Source of the DNA: Parahaliea maris
GTDB lineage: Bacteria > Pseudomonadota > Gammaproteobacteria > Pseudomonadales > Halieaceae
Assembly: GCF_008064665.1 (NCBI RefSeq)
Contig: NZ_VRZA01000001.1
Coordinates: 248,001 to 312,000 of the forward strand
Direction of reading: 5' to 3'
Length of the DNA: 64,000 bases
Position numbers and translations under genes: made by a program. Under the pieces are notes generated by a model that did not search any database, was not told where the DNA came from, and saw nothing but the letters and a program-made list of their open reading frames with translations. Below, one piece after another: positions 25,575 through 35,010 of this stretch (within the stretch, counting starts at the first letter, position 1; every line of letters starts with the position of its first letter).

Positions 25575-25793
25575 ATGGCGAACTATAAAGTCGAAGTCGA
25601 CCTGATGCTGTGCCAGGGGCACGGTGTCTGTACTGAGGAGTGCCCCGAGGTGTTTGAAGTGGTCGATATGGACAGCGGCTATCCCAAAGTCCGGGTCAAG
25701 AATGAGTTCCCCGGGGAGGAATTGCGTAGCAAGGTACAGGACGCCGTCGACTATTGCCCCAATCAGACCATCAAACTGGTGGAGATAGACTAG
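25575..25793 (+). CDS. [3Fe-4S]-type ferredoxin (P450 partner)
   Basis: A 72-residue acidic ferredoxin. Cluster cysteines are C13 and C19 in CQGHGVC and the last Cys in DYCPNQTI. An additional Cys lies in TEECPE, where mycobacterial P450 ferredoxins often lack one, so the cluster could be 3Fe-4S or convertible to 4Fe-4S. It passes electrons from a reductase, not encoded in this window, to P450s. Its position directly after the CYP51-like gene, with AGGGAG upstream, marks that P450 as its main partner. Confidence 0.9.
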   Translation: MANYKVEVDLMLCQGHGVCTEECPEVFEVVDMDSGYPKVRVKNEFPGEELRSKVQDAVDYCPNQTIKLVEID

Positions 25794-25832
25794 ACCTTAC
25801 GTTCTCCAGACAGTGCACCCGTGGCGTAACAA

Positions 25833-25856
25833 ACCCTCTGGATAGCTCCAGAGGGT
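25833..25856. terminator. Perfect hairpin after the ferredoxin gene
   Basis: Ten perfect base pairs (ACCCTCTGGA and TCCAGAGGGT) around a TAGC loop, 40 bases past the ferredoxin stop. It lacks a T-run, so it may be an intrinsic terminator of modest strength or an mRNA-end stabiliser. Confidence 0.5.
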
Positions 25857-25908
25857 AACTCCGCAGGTGAGAGCCGGAATAAAAATCATTCATTACCCGG
25901 GGCGAGCG

Positions 25909-27705
25909 ATGCAACGACACATCATACCGGCAGTGGTCCTGACTATCGGCATTGCCGGGTGCTCTGATTTTGATGATCCAACCATAGGTACTCACGTCGG
26001 CAAGGTGCTGCAACCCGATCTGCCCAGCCGCGCCGTCGTACCCCCTAACGCTACCCGCAACCTGCTCTGGGGCGACCTGCATGTGCACACCGCCCTGTCC
26101 TATGATGCCTTCACCATGGGCACCAGGACCCTGCCTGATGACGCCTACAACTACATGAAAGGCGGCACCATCATGCACGGGCTCGGCTACCCCATTCGCG
26201 CCCGCAGGCCGCTGGATTTTGGCGCAGTGACGGATCACGCTGAATACCTCGGGGTACCAAGGCACCTGGCGGGATCGCAAGCTGACCAACTGGATGAAGG
26301 CCTGATAAACGCCCTGAAGAGTGGTAGCGCACTTCGGTTCACTGCCTATTATTTCTACCGCATTTTTTCCTCGATGAGTTCCCGCGAAAAGCGGGAAGAA
26401 ACCTTCGGGCGCGACGATCTGCAATACGTTTCCGATGCTGCTTGGCAGGACATACAACAGGCTGCGGAGAATCACAACGAACCGGGGCGCTTCACCACCT
26501 TCGTCGCTTACGAATACAGTTCGATGCCAGACGAACGCAATCTGCACCGAAATGTGATCTACAAATCCGCGCGAGTGCCAGACTACCCTTACACATCCAG
26601 GGACTCCAGCAATCCCGAAGATTTATGGCGCGTACTGGACGCGCAACGCGAACAAGGCATGGACGTACTTGCAATCCCACACAATGGTAACGTCAGCGGT
26701 GGACGGATGTACGAATCCAGGACATTCAATGGCAGCGCCATTGATGCCGAGTACGCAGAGTTGCGCTCCCGCAATGAGCCCCTGTCAGAAATTTTTCAGG
26801 TCAAAGGCACCTCCGAGACCCACCCCAGTCTTTCACCTGCCGATGAGTTCGCCGACTTCGCGCTAATGGATACCTTGATGACCGCCGCGCGGGAGCCGAG
26901 TACACCGAAGGGCAGTTACAGCCGCGACGCCCTGCGCACGGGACTTGAATTCGCCCACCGGGAGGGCTACAACCCCTATCAATTCGGGGTCATCGGTTCC
27001 AGTGACAGCCATAATTCGAGTTCCTCAACAGAAGAGGACAACTTCCATGGCAAGTTGCCCCTCATGGACGGCTCTCCCAGTCAGCGCCTGACTCTCGCCT
27101 ACCTCAGCGACAAGGCAACTCCCATCACCGCCTACGGCGCTGCGGGCCTTGTCGCCGTGTGGGCCCAGCAGAACACACGCGAGTCCATATTCGAAGCAAT
27201 GCAACGCAAAGAAACCTACGCCACGTCCGGACCACGTATAGCACTACGTTTTTTTGCCGGCTGGGGCTATGACGACCTGACGCTGGATGGCGACTGGTTG
27301 GTACCGGCCTATGCGGGCGGCGTCCCCATGGGGAGCAGCCTCAAGGGAAGCATCGGAGCAGAGTCCCCCACCTTCCTGCTTTCCGCGCAGAAAGACCCTC
27401 TCGGGGCCAACCTGGATCGACTACAGGTGATCAAAGCCTGGGTGGACGAGAAAGGCCGCAGTCACGAAGTGATTTACGACATTGCCGGCAGTGGGGAGGA
27501 CACCGAGGGCGCCGCGAGCTATTCCAGAACCTGGCGAGATCCCGAGTTCAACTCCGCTCAACACGCCTTTTACTACGCCCGCGCAATCGAGAAGCCCACG
27601 CCAAGGTACACGACGCACGATGCCGAACGCCTCGGCGTAGAGCCTCCGGAGCCTGTCACTATCCAGGAACGAGCGGTCAGTTCGGCGATCTGGTACTCGC
27701 CCTGA
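25909..27705 (+). CDS. DUF3604 lipoprotein (PHP-like predicted metal hydrolase)
   Basis: A protein of 598 residues with a lipoprotein signal peptide; the lipobox IAGC puts the lipidated Cys at residue 18, which fixes the ATG at 25909. The body matches DUF3604: [28 protein letters not shown] and [10 protein letters not shown] are metal-ligand-like motifs resembling the PHP phosphoesterase/amidohydrolase fold. The protein would be anchored to the periplasmic side of a membrane. Its reaction is unknown. A paralogue at 35011-36888 shares all motifs. Both being beside sterol-type catabolic genes suggests hydrolysis of an imported conjugate or ester, which is inference. Confidence 0.85.
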   Translation: MQRHIIPAVVLTIGIAGCSDFDDPTIGTHVGKVLQPDLPSRAVVPPNATRNLLWGDLHVHTALSYDAFTMGTRTLPDDAYNYMKGGTIMHGLGYPIRARRPLDFGAVTDHAEYLGVPRHLAGSQADQLDEGLINALKSGSALRFTAYYFYRIFSSMSSREKREETFGRDDLQYVSDAAWQDIQQAAENHNEPGRFTTFVAYEYSSMPDERNLHRNVIYKSARVPDYPYTSRDSSNPEDLWRVLDAQREQGMDVLAIPHNGNVSGGRMYESRTFNGSAIDAEYAELRSRNEPLSEIFQVKGTSETHPSLSPADEFADFALMDTLMTAAREPSTPKGSYSRDALRTGLEFAHREGYNPYQFGVIGSSDSHNSSSSTEEDNFHGKLPLMDGSPSQRLTLAYLSDKATPITAYGAAGLVAVWAQQNTRESIFEAMQRKETYATSGPRIALRFFAGWGYDDLTLDGDWLVPAYAGGVPMGSSLKGSIGAESPTFLLSAQKDPLGANLDRLQVIKAWVDEKGRSHEVIYDIAGSGEDTEGAASYSRTWRDPEFNSAQHAFYYARAIEKPTPRYTTHDAERLGVEPPEPVTIQERAVSSAIWYSP

Positions 27706-27746
27706 GGTGTTCAGGGTCGCCGACATGGACAGCGGGGAGAGAGGTG

Positions 27747-28655
27747 TCAGGTTCCGCTCTTCACGGCTTCAACGATAATGTTGGCGGTACGTGCGACATC
27801 GTTGGTTCTGTAGCCAAGTTCTTTTGCCTGTTCCAGATCGAGGTCAAAGTAGATAGTGCTGCCTCGCCCGCGCATCATCATTGAGTCTGGCAGGAGAGGG
27901 AATTCCTCATCGACAACTGGCAAGGGGTCTTTGTCGCCCGCAGCGTCGAGAAAGTATTGCAGCAATTGAGCCCAGGTCAGGTTTTCGTCACCAATCAGAT
28001 AGGCCCGGCCGTTCTCGCCGCGATCCAGTGCATCGACAATTGCATCGGTCAGTGTGTCGACCGAAATAACATTGGTGCCTCCCGGGGGAGCCTGCCGCGG
28101 TAGCGGCAATTGGCCCAACGCCCAGCGCGCATAAGCATCATAGGCGGGGATCAATAGCCCCGGCACATGGCCGATGATGACCGGCGCATTGAGCGAAACG
28201 ACGTGAAAACTGTCGTCTGCCAACGCCCGAGCCCCGTCGTCGGCGGCTTTCCTACTCGCTATATACGGCTCGGTAGCCAGCAGTTCCGGTGCTGCCTGCG
28301 GATAGAAGCTACCGATGACAATCGCCCTCTTAACACCTGCAGCCTTGGCAGATTCTATAAAAGCGGGAACTGCTTCGCTATTGGCTCGACCCCAGTGTAC
28401 GTCTGCCGGAGTGTCCTCTGGGACATGCCGAATATCATTTCCGGCCGCGAAGACCAAGGCGTCAAACGCCCCCAGCACGGCTTCGTTCACAGGATCGTTC
28501 ACATAATCGATTTGGATCCATGGCAGTGAACCCAATGGTGTCCCCGTCGCCGGAGCCGTTCGAGACGCCAGGGTAACCTTGTGCCCAAGCTCCGTAAGGC
28601 GTAAAGCCGAATGACCACCAACCATCCCGTTTCCACCAAGAATCAAAACTTTCAT
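27747..28655 (-). CDS. NAD-dependent epimerase/dehydratase-family protein
   Basis: A 302-residue extended SDR with an N-terminal GGNGMVGG cofactor loop. The canonical YxxxK is weak: SRKAADD lies in the region where it is expected, preceded by PYIA, so the classic catalytic pair is displaced or altered. This could be a reductase/isomerase with another mechanism or a sensor-like (NmrA-type) protein. The ATG at 28655 has GGAGG about 11 bases upstream; a GTG at 28667 lies inside that ribosome-binding site. It is downstream of, and co-directional with, the SDR at 28693 and KstD-like genes. Confidence 0.75.
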   Translation of the reverse strand: MKVLILGGNGMVGGHSALRLTELGHKVTLASRTAPATGTPLGSLPWIQIDYVNDPVNEAVLGAFDALVFAAGNDIRHVPEDTPADVHWGRANSEAVPAFIESAKAAGVKRAIVIGSFYPQAAPELLATEPYIASRKAADDGARALADDSFHVVSLNAPVIIGHVPGLLIPAYDAYARWALGQLPLPRQAPPGGTNVISVDTLTDAIVDALDRGENGRAYLIGDENLTWAQLLQYFLDAAGDKDPLPVVDEEFPLLPDSMMMRGRGSTIYFDLDLEQAKELGYRTNDVARTANIIVEAVKSGT

Positions 28656-28692
28656 GGGAATTCTCACCTCCCGGAATTAACGTATCGCGTCG

Positions 28693-29532
28693 CTACACTT
28701 CGTAGGAAATGTTGTCGGTTACCATCGGGGCATTACTCCATCTACCCGACGGCACTCGGTGAAACGGACCCTGCGGCAAGGTGCCGCCATCAACCAACAT
28801 CGAGGTACCAGTAACCCAGGATGAAAGCTCCGACGCCAGATAGACTGCTGCCCCAGCGTGGTCCTCAGGCCTTCCCATGCGTCCCAGCGGTATGGTCTTG
28901 CCTACCCCTTCCCGGTACTCGGGTTTGTAAACCTGGTCCAATGGCACCTGCTCAGTATCAGTAGTTTCCGGAGCAATGTTGTTGACTCTGATTCCGTAGT
29001 TCGACAATTCCATCGACAGGGACTCGGTGAAACCCCGGACGGCATGCTTGAAGGTCGTATAGCCGACGTTGTAGGGGCAACCGCGAAACCCCTCCACGGA
29101 TGAAAAATTGATAATGCTGCCATTCCCGGATGCCTTCATCAGGGGAATCATTGCCCGTGACACCAGGAACATATGACGCAGGTTTATCGCATGCTGGCTG
29201 TCCCAGTCGTCTTCCGTAAACTCGGAGAGTTCCTTGAACACACCCAGGTGGTGTCCAACATTGTTCACCAGAACGTTCAGGCCTCCGAATCGATGTTGTA
29301 CCGCTTGTGCGAGTGCATCAACTTCAACTGCATCACGCACATCACATTGTTGAACCAGTGCGTTTGGAAAACTCGCCTGTAATTCGTTGCATTTTTCGGG
29401 ATCGATCTCTGCGATGACAATATCGGCCCCGAGCTCGCTATAGGCGCTGACGATCGCACGACCGATTCCTGCGCCGCCGCCCGTGACCAGTGCCACTTTA
29501 CCCACCAGTGAGATAGATTGCTGCCAGGACAT
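28693..29532 (-). CDS. SDR-family oxidoreductase
   Basis: A 279-residue classical short-chain dehydrogenase: TGGGAGIG near residue 17, NNVG (in place of NNAG), catalytic Ser in NFSSVEG, and YTTFK with the Tyr/Lys pair (the Tyr of NVGYTTFKHA). The ATG at 29532 has GAGGAG upstream; the frame is open further upstream, overlapping the flavoprotein gene. It lies 28 bases after the stop of that gene, so it forms an operon with it and the epimerase at 27747. Likely oxidises a steroid or terpenoid hydroxyl. Confidence 0.85.
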   Translation of the reverse strand: MSWQQSISLVGKVALVTGGGAGIGRAIVSAYSELGADIVIAEIDPEKCNELQASFPNALVQQCDVRDAVEVDALAQAVQHRFGGLNVLVNNVGHHLGVFKELSEFTEDDWDSQHAINLRHMFLVSRAMIPLMKASGNGSIINFSSVEGFRGCPYNVGYTTFKHAVRGFTESLSMELSNYGIRVNNIAPETTDTEQVPLDQVYKPEYREGVGKTIPLGRMGRPEDHAGAAVYLASELSSWVTGTSMLVDGGTLPQGPFHRVPSGRWSNAPMVTDNISYEV

Positions 29533-29560
29533 AGTGATTCTCCTCGTAGTCAGGCCGGCC

Positions 29561-31228
29561 CTATGAACTTGCGTGGCCAGCAGCGATAAAACCAAAGGTC
29601 ATTGCCGGACCCAGTGTGGCACCGGCACCGGGATAGTACCGCCCCATCGGTGACGCCGCCGTATTGCCTATGGCATATAGCCCCTTGATTGGCGCACCAC
29701 CTTCGCTGAGTACCTGGGCGTGCTCGTTGGTCAACAAGCCTCCCTTGGTACCAATATCACCCGGATACACTTCAATACCGTAGAAGGGGCCCTCAAGCAG
29801 CGGTGCGAGGCAGGTGTTCGGCCCGAGGCGTACGTCCCCGTAGAGCTTGTCGTAGCTGTTCTCGCCGCGATGAAAATCTTCATCCACCCCCGACTCCGCA
29901 TAGCGATTGAACTGCTTCACGGTGTCCGTAAGACCCTCGGCGGAAACACCGAGTTTCTGCGCCAGTGCCGGGATACTGTCTGCCGTTACCAGCAGGTCAT
30001 TGCGGATCTTGCCACTCTGCAGCCAGTCCAGGTGCATACCGCCGGGCAACAGCGGCCCGAAGGGGTATTCGCGACGGTAGCGACTATCGAAAATGGCATA
30101 GCAAGGCAGATTGTCACCGTCATACATTGCCTGTACCGCTGTGGTGTAGGCCACCGATTCATTGACGAAGCGCGCACCTTTGGCATTGACCAGGATGCAG
30201 CCCGGCATGGAGCGCTCGGTGAACAGCATGCGAGCCCGATCCTCACCTTGCACACGAATTGTCGGCCCCCACCAGGCTTCATCCATCAGGTGGGTTGCAG
30301 CGCCGATTGCCGTGGCCGCCTCGAGCAGGTCGCCCGTATTGGTGGGCGAAGCGGCAGACCAGTGCGTATCGCTCGGACCGGGCAGGTAGCGTTCGCGCAA
30401 TGGCTGGGAGTGTTCGAAGCCACCCGCGCCGACAATCACGCCCTTGCGCGCCCGAAGTTGCTGCACCTGCCCACCGCGCTCTACCTTCACACCGGTGACA
30501 ACACCGTCCTCGCTCACAAGCTCCCTCACCGGAGAGGAGAGCCACAGTGGCACATGGCGATCGTCGAGGGAATGCCGCAGGCGCCCTACCAGCGCATTAC
30601 CCATCACCAGCCGGCGCGAGCGCCGACCCTTGAGACGCCCAGGCAGGTCGGCGGCGTATTCCAGAGCGAGTTTGAGTACCACCTTCAACCAGCCGGGCGC
30701 CTTGCTCAATAGTACGGCACCCTCCTGGTTGGTATAACCCATCAAACCCATGACACGCGTTTGTATGTGCGGAAAGCCGAGGGTTTCGAAGGACCCTCCG
30801 AGGTCCCTGGCATGATACGGCAAGGGGTCTATCGAGCGCCCGCCCGGTCGGGATCCGGGCAGTTCCTGATAGTAGTCGGCGTAATGCACCATGGACTCAA
30901 AAGCCACCCGGGTCTGCTCTTCGAGATAGCGCAGCATGACGGGGCCCTCCCGTACGTAGGCATCCACCAGTGCGGGAGCGACATCGCCGTCGGTCAGGCT
31001 GTGCAGGTAGGTCAGGGCGTCCTGTTCGTTGTCTTCGACACCAGCGGCCAGCATCAGGTGGTTGTTGGGAATCCACAGCCCGCCCCCGGAACTGGCCGAG
31101 GTTCCACCATAAAATGCGGCTTTTTCCACTACCAACACCTCGTTACCGAGGTCCTGCGCGCGGCAGGCAGCCGTCAGGGCGCCTGCGCCGCTGCCGACCA
31201 CGATCACGTCAAATTCTGCGTCCCACAT
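29561..31228 (-). CDS. 3-Ketosteroid-Delta1-dehydrogenase-like flavoprotein
   Basis: A 555-residue FAD_binding_2 protein. The N-terminus FDVIVVGSGAGALTAA is the FAD dinucleotide loop; EKAAFYGGTSASSGGGLW matches the KstD-family FAD-contact region. Near the C-terminus, GLYAIGNTAASPMG and YPGAGATLGPAMTFGF match the KstD end motif. The length is typical of KstD and 3-ketosteroid Delta4-dehydrogenases. It would introduce a ring-A double bond into a 3-ketosteroid, passing electrons to quinone. AGGAG precedes the ATG. It heads a three-gene minus-strand operon and is divergent from the PQQ-type lipoprotein. Confidence 0.85.
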   Translation of the reverse strand: MWDAEFDVIVVGSGAGALTAACRAQDLGNEVLVVEKAAFYGGTSASSGGGLWIPNNHLMLAAGVEDNEQDALTYLHSLTDGDVAPALVDAYVREGPVMLRYLEEQTRVAFESMVHYADYYQELPGSRPGGRSIDPLPYHARDLGGSFETLGFPHIQTRVMGLMGYTNQEGAVLLSKAPGWLKVVLKLALEYAADLPGRLKGRRSRRLVMGNALVGRLRHSLDDRHVPLWLSSPVRELVSEDGVVTGVKVERGGQVQQLRARKGVIVGAGGFEHSQPLRERYLPGPSDTHWSAASPTNTGDLLEAATAIGAATHLMDEAWWGPTIRVQGEDRARMLFTERSMPGCILVNAKGARFVNESVAYTTAVQAMYDGDNLPCYAIFDSRYRREYPFGPLLPGGMHLDWLQSGKIRNDLLVTADSIPALAQKLGVSAEGLTDTVKQFNRYAESGVDEDFHRGENSYDKLYGDVRLGPNTCLAPLLEGPFYGIEVYPGDIGTKGGLLTNEHAQVLSEGGAPIKGLYAIGNTAASPMGRYYPGAGATLGPAMTFGFIAAGHASS

Positions 31229-31274
31229 CAGGCGCTGTTCTCCTTATCAACCTGGTCGCGGCATGCTAACATAT

Positions 31275-31309
31275 AAAACATTGGTAGAACTATGTTATTT
31301 TATTGTCAA
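31275..31309 (-). promoter_or_regulatory. ACAT-N10-ATG operator at the KstD-like promoter
   Basis: AAAACAT, ten bases, ATGTTAT at 31275-31298. On the minus strand a TTGACA -35 element (31304-31309) lies just upstream, so the operator fills the spacer and -10 region of the flavoprotein promoter. It may also affect the divergent PQQ-type gene at 31391. Confidence 0.6.
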
Positions 31310-31390
31310 CCCGATGTTCGGAAACCAACCCTGACCATCAACAATAATCACGCTGGTGAACATCACCGGCCATAAGAGAGCAACCGCTGC

Positions 31391-33376
31391 ATGAACCACA
31401 CTGCACTACGTCGACTCCTGCTAACCCTGCCCCTTTTGGCGCTGACGGCCTGCCAACGCGCCCCCCTGGACCACAGCGGCCCCGTTGCCTCGTGGCCGGC
31501 AGTCGGCGGCAGCAACGCCGGGCAACGCTTCAGCGAACTGACCCAGATTAGCCCGGACAACGTGGGTCAGCTGGAAGTCGCCTGGGTGTACCACACCGGC
31601 GACATCTCCACCGGCACCGATACCCACGGGGCGACGGCCTTCCAGGCCACCCCACTGGTGACCAACGGCAGCATGTACCTTTGTACCCCGTATAACCGCA
31701 TCGTCTCACTGGACCCCGAAACCGGTGAGGAGCGCTGGACCTACGACCCCCAGGTGGACCTGACCGGGGTCTATACACCCAGCTGTCGAGGCGTGGCTTA
31801 CTGGGAGAATGAAGGCAGCCAGGGCGAAGCCTGCAACAGGCGCATCCTCTCCGGCACTCTCGACGCGCGTCTGCTGGCGGTAGACGCTGACACGGGCCGT
31901 CCCTGCGAAGACTTTGGCGAAGCCGGCAACGTCGACCTCAAGGCCAATCTGGGGGACGTGCGCCTCGCGGAGTACTACATGACATCGGCGCCGCTGGTAA
32001 TCGATGACCTGGTTGTCACCGGCGCATTCGTCAAGGATGGGCAGCGGGTCGACGCCCCACCAGGCGTGATCCGGGCTTTTGATGTGCGCAGTGGCGAACT
32101 GGTTTGGGCGTTCGACCCCGTACCGCCCGGTATCGAGCCCGTTACCGCTGAACAAGCCAAAGCCGGCGCCAACTTCACCCGCTCCACGCCGAACGCCTGG
32201 GGCAACCTGTCCGCCGACGTGGAGCGCGGCATCATCTACCTGCCCACGGGCGGCCCACAACCCGACCACTACGGCGGCCCCGAACGTGGCGACCTGGACT
32301 ACTATGGCACCTCAGTGGTTGCGGTGGATGCAGGCAGCGGCGAGCCGCTCTGGCATTTCCAGGCGGTACACCATGACATCTGGGACTGGGACGTGGCTGC
32401 CCAGCCGGTACTGTTCGAACAGAATGGCAGCACTCCCGGGGTCATCGCCGCCACCAAGATGGGACATATCTTCCTGCTCAACCGGGAAACCGGTGAACCC
32501 CTGTTTCCGGTGGAGGAGCGGCCGGTACCGAAATCCAACGTACCCGGGGAACCTACCGCACCGACCCAGCCCTTCCCCACCCTGCCCAAGCCGGTCCATC
32601 CCGAAGCGCTCACCGAAGATGATATCTGGGGACTTTACCCCGGTGATCGCGACGCCTGCCTTGCGCAATTCAAGGCATTCGACTATCGCGGCATCTTTAC
32701 TCCGCCGGGGCTGGAACGCGAAGCACTGCTCTGGCCCGGCCTCGGTGGCGGCGTCAACTGGGGCTCTGTCTCGGTCAATCCGAAGCAAAACATCATGATC
32801 GTCAATTCCATGCGTGTTCCCTACACCGCGAAGTTGATCCCCCGGGAAAAGGCCGACTCACTCGACGGTAACGACCTGGTGGGAGCCAATGCCCAGGAAG
32901 GCACACCCTATGTCGTCGTCAGGGGTGGTTTCCTGTCACCGCACAACACGCCGTGCACAGCGCCCCCCTGGGGCGTACTGACGGCGATCAACCTCGATTC
33001 GGGCGAGACGCTCTGGGAGATCCCCCTGGGCAACCTGGAAGAACTCTCTCCACTGGGGCTGGGCCGCATCCTGGACTGGGGCACACCGAATACCGGGGGT
33101 ACCCTGCAAACCGCGACCGGGCTGGTCTTTGCCGCCGCCACGCTGGATGGTTACATCCGCGCGTTTGACGTGAACAGCGGTGAGACCCTGTGGCAGGATA
33201 AACTGCCAGCACCGGCCCAGGCCACGCCCATGACCTATCGCCTGGAGAAGAACGGCAAACAGTATCTTGCCATCGCCGCCGGCGGACACGGCCCCCTGGC
33301 CTACGCTGCCAAAGGCCCGGAAAAACTGGGTGAACTGCTCGGGGATGCTCTGGTGGTGTATAGCCTGTCAGACTAA
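31391..33376 (+). CDS. PQQ-dependent dehydrogenase-like lipoprotein
   Basis: A 661-residue beta-propeller protein with repeated tryptophan-docking segments. GQRFSELTQISPDNV is the usual first blade of membrane glucose/quinate-type PQQ dehydrogenases. The lipobox LTAC puts the lipid-anchored Cys at residue 21, so it faces the periplasm. No cytochrome c domain (CxxCH) was seen, which fits ubiquinone-linked rather than cytochrome-linked types. Expected role: oxidation of an alcohol, such as a sterol 3-hydroxyl or a side-chain alcohol, in the periplasm. No pqq biosynthesis genes are in the window. Confidence 0.85.
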   Translation: MNHTALRRLLLTLPLLALTACQRAPLDHSGPVASWPAVGGSNAGQRFSELTQISPDNVGQLEVAWVYHTGDISTGTDTHGATAFQATPLVTNGSMYLCTPYNRIVSLDPETGEERWTYDPQVDLTGVYTPSCRGVAYWENEGSQGEACNRRILSGTLDARLLAVDADTGRPCEDFGEAGNVDLKANLGDVRLAEYYMTSAPLVIDDLVVTGAFVKDGQRVDAPPGVIRAFDVRSGELVWAFDPVPPGIEPVTAEQAKAGANFTRSTPNAWGNLSADVERGIIYLPTGGPQPDHYGGPERGDLDYYGTSVVAVDAGSGEPLWHFQAVHHDIWDWDVAAQPVLFEQNGSTPGVIAATKMGHIFLLNRETGEPLFPVEERPVPKSNVPGEPTAPTQPFPTLPKPVHPEALTEDDIWGLYPGDRDACLAQFKAFDYRGIFTPPGLEREALLWPGLGGGVNWGSVSVNPKQNIMIVNSMRVPYTAKLIPREKADSLDGNDLVGANAQEGTPYVVVRGGFLSPHNTPCTAPPWGVLTAINLDSGETLWEIPLGNLEELSPLGLGRILDWGTPNTGGTLQTATGLVFAAATLDGYIRAFDVNSGETLWQDKLPAPAQATPMTYRLEKNGKQYLAIAAGGHGPLAYAAKGPEKLGELLGDALVVYSLSD

Positions 33377-33401
33377 GCCCGGCATTTTTGTCAATACTAA
33401 T

Positions 33402-33435
33402 TGACCGTGAGTCAATCTAAATTTACATTATAGCC
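33402..33435 (+). promoter_or_regulatory. MarR autoregulatory operator and promoter
   Basis: TTGACC-GTG-AGTCAA (33402-33416) is a one-mismatch copy of the palindrome at 21913. TTGACC acts as -35 with TACATT 17 bases downstream (33425-33430). The ATG of the MarR gene at 33436 begins about six bases after the -10, so the mRNA is probably leaderless. A site over a regulator's own promoter suggests this regulator is the one that binds the palindrome. Confidence 0.6.
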
Positions 33436-34476
33436 ATGAAACCAAATACCTCACAGATCGACAGTGTAGACCCCACCTGGAGCCGCTATCGGGACAATTT
33501 TCCCCGGCAGGTCATGGGGGTCACGCGATACCTTCAATCCCAGGTCATGGAACGGTTGGTAGGGGAACATGGTTTCGACAATCTTCGCCTGTATTTCGAG
33601 CCCTATATTTCCCTGGTTCCGGATGCTGGTATCCGCCTGACAGACCTCGCCGATGAGCTGGGCATATCACGACAGGCGGCCAACCAGACCGCCAACCAGA
33701 TTGAACTGGCCGGCTTTATCGAGCGCGCACCGGACCCCAGCGATGGCCGCGCCAAACGCATACTGCTTACGGAGAGGGGGTCGGAGTTGCGCCGTCTTGG
33801 GCTGGTGGTTGCCGACCGGCTGGAGAGCGATTTCTGCCGCCTGGTGGGCCGGGACCTGTACGACCGCAGCGTTGAGGCCCTCACAACCTTCTGTGAGGCG
33901 AAGGACATTCTGCCCCCTGTGGCCAGTACCGCCAGCAGTGGCAGGACCTCCCTGGTAGCACTGCTACCCCGCTTCAGCGACTACCTCAGCCAGCGGCTGA
34001 TGGAGATCACCATCGACCGGGGTCACTCGGGGCTGAAACTGTCCTACGCGCAGATCCTGGCGTTGATCGGCCCTGAAGGCGGCCGCATGCTGAAAATAGC
34101 GGCCCTGCAAAACGTCAGTAAACAGGCGATCAGCGCCATCGCCAATGAACTGGAAGACGAAGGCTATATCTACCGTGAGCAGGACCCGGAGGATGCTCGC
34201 CAGGTCCTGTTGCGATTCACCGGCTTCGGCCGCCGCCTGATCGAGGATTCCGTCAATGGTATCGATGACCTCGAAGCCGAAATTCGCGGTACGGTCGGGC
34301 CAAAGGCGCTGGACAGCCTGCGCAGTACCATGAAACGCCTGTATCACGCCCTGCAACCGGAGGTGGCTGTCTTTACCCGTTCCGAGCCTGACCTGATGCA
34401 GTTGGAAAATGAACTCAGACAGCGACTCAGCCCGGAAGCACGCCGGCAGCTGGCCGAGAGGCTACTGCGAGACTGA
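33436..34476 (+). CDS. Tandem-domain MarR-family regulator
   Basis: At 346 residues it is twice the usual MarR length. Two winged-helix units can be seen: the first (about residues 15-150) has ADELGISRQAANQTANQIE followed by a wing, DPSDGRAKRILLTERG. The second (about 170-330) has IAALQNVSKQAISAIANELE with wing QDPEDARQVLLRF. A single chain with two MarR folds could mimic the normal dimer. It probably represses the ALDH operon (site 16157), the hydroxylase gene (site 21913) and itself (site 33402). The downstream CMD gene (34541) and DUF3604 gene may share its transcript. Confidence 0.85.
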   Translation: MKPNTSQIDSVDPTWSRYRDNFPRQVMGVTRYLQSQVMERLVGEHGFDNLRLYFEPYISLVPDAGIRLTDLADELGISRQAANQTANQIELAGFIERAPDPSDGRAKRILLTERGSELRRLGLVVADRLESDFCRLVGRDLYDRSVEALTTFCEAKDILPPVASTASSGRTSLVALLPRFSDYLSQRLMEITIDRGHSGLKLSYAQILALIGPEGGRMLKIAALQNVSKQAISAIANELEDEGYIYREQDPEDARQVLLRFTGFGRRLIEDSVNGIDDLEAEIRGTVGPKALDSLRSTMKRLYHALQPEVAVFTRSEPDLMQLENELRQRLSPEARRQLAERLLRD

Positions 34477-34540
34477 GCCAACGCCCCGGGCAGCAGCCGG
34501 CCACCGAACCCATCGTTCACACCATAAGAGAAATCGCGCA

Positions 34541-34921
34541 ATGACCGAAAAAACACGTCGTGAAATCGGACTGGAAACCATCAAGGATGTCTACGCGGGA
34601 GATGTCGTTACCCCGCCGGAAGGCTACCCATTCAGCGATATCATGCTGGAGCAACTGTTCGCCGAGCTGTGGACTCGCGACACCCTGAGCATGCGAGACA
34701 AGCGCATCCTGCTGCTGGGCATCATCGCCGAGAAGGGAGAGCCCACCACCTTCAAGATCCAGGTCAAGGCGTCACTGAAACGCGGTGAAATGACCCCGGA
34801 GGAAGCGCGCGAACTGTTGCTTTTCATCGCCCAGTACGCGGGGTACCCGCGCGCCGCGGGCATGCTGGCCCCGCTGGAAGAGGCCATAGCCGAGGCAGCG
34901 GCAGACAAGCAGGCAACGTGA
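34541..34921 (+). CDS. Carboxymuconolactone decarboxylase-family protein
   Basis: A 126-residue helical protein of the CMD/AhpD-like fold. Family features are the RDTLSMRDKRILLLGI helix and the later GEMTPEEARELLLFIAQYAGYPRA segment. It lacks the CxxC pair of AhpD-type peroxidase partners, so a decarboxylase or lyase-like or binding role is more likely. The ATG at 34541 is chosen because upstream codons overlap the MarR gene and look non-coding. It lies 64 bases after the MarR gene. In sterol contexts its substrate is unknown. Confidence 0.8.
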   Translation: MTEKTRREIGLETIKDVYAGDVVTPPEGYPFSDIMLEQLFAELWTRDTLSMRDKRILLLGIIAEKGEPTTFKIQVKASLKRGEMTPEEARELLLFIAQYAGYPRAAGMLAPLEEAIAEAAADKQAT

Positions 34922-35010
34922 TCACAACCACACGGCCTGCCAGGCAATTCCATAGGGGCAGCCAACATCAGTGCAGCCCTGAAGAAAAATAAGTTGTAAA
35001 AGGACCTACA

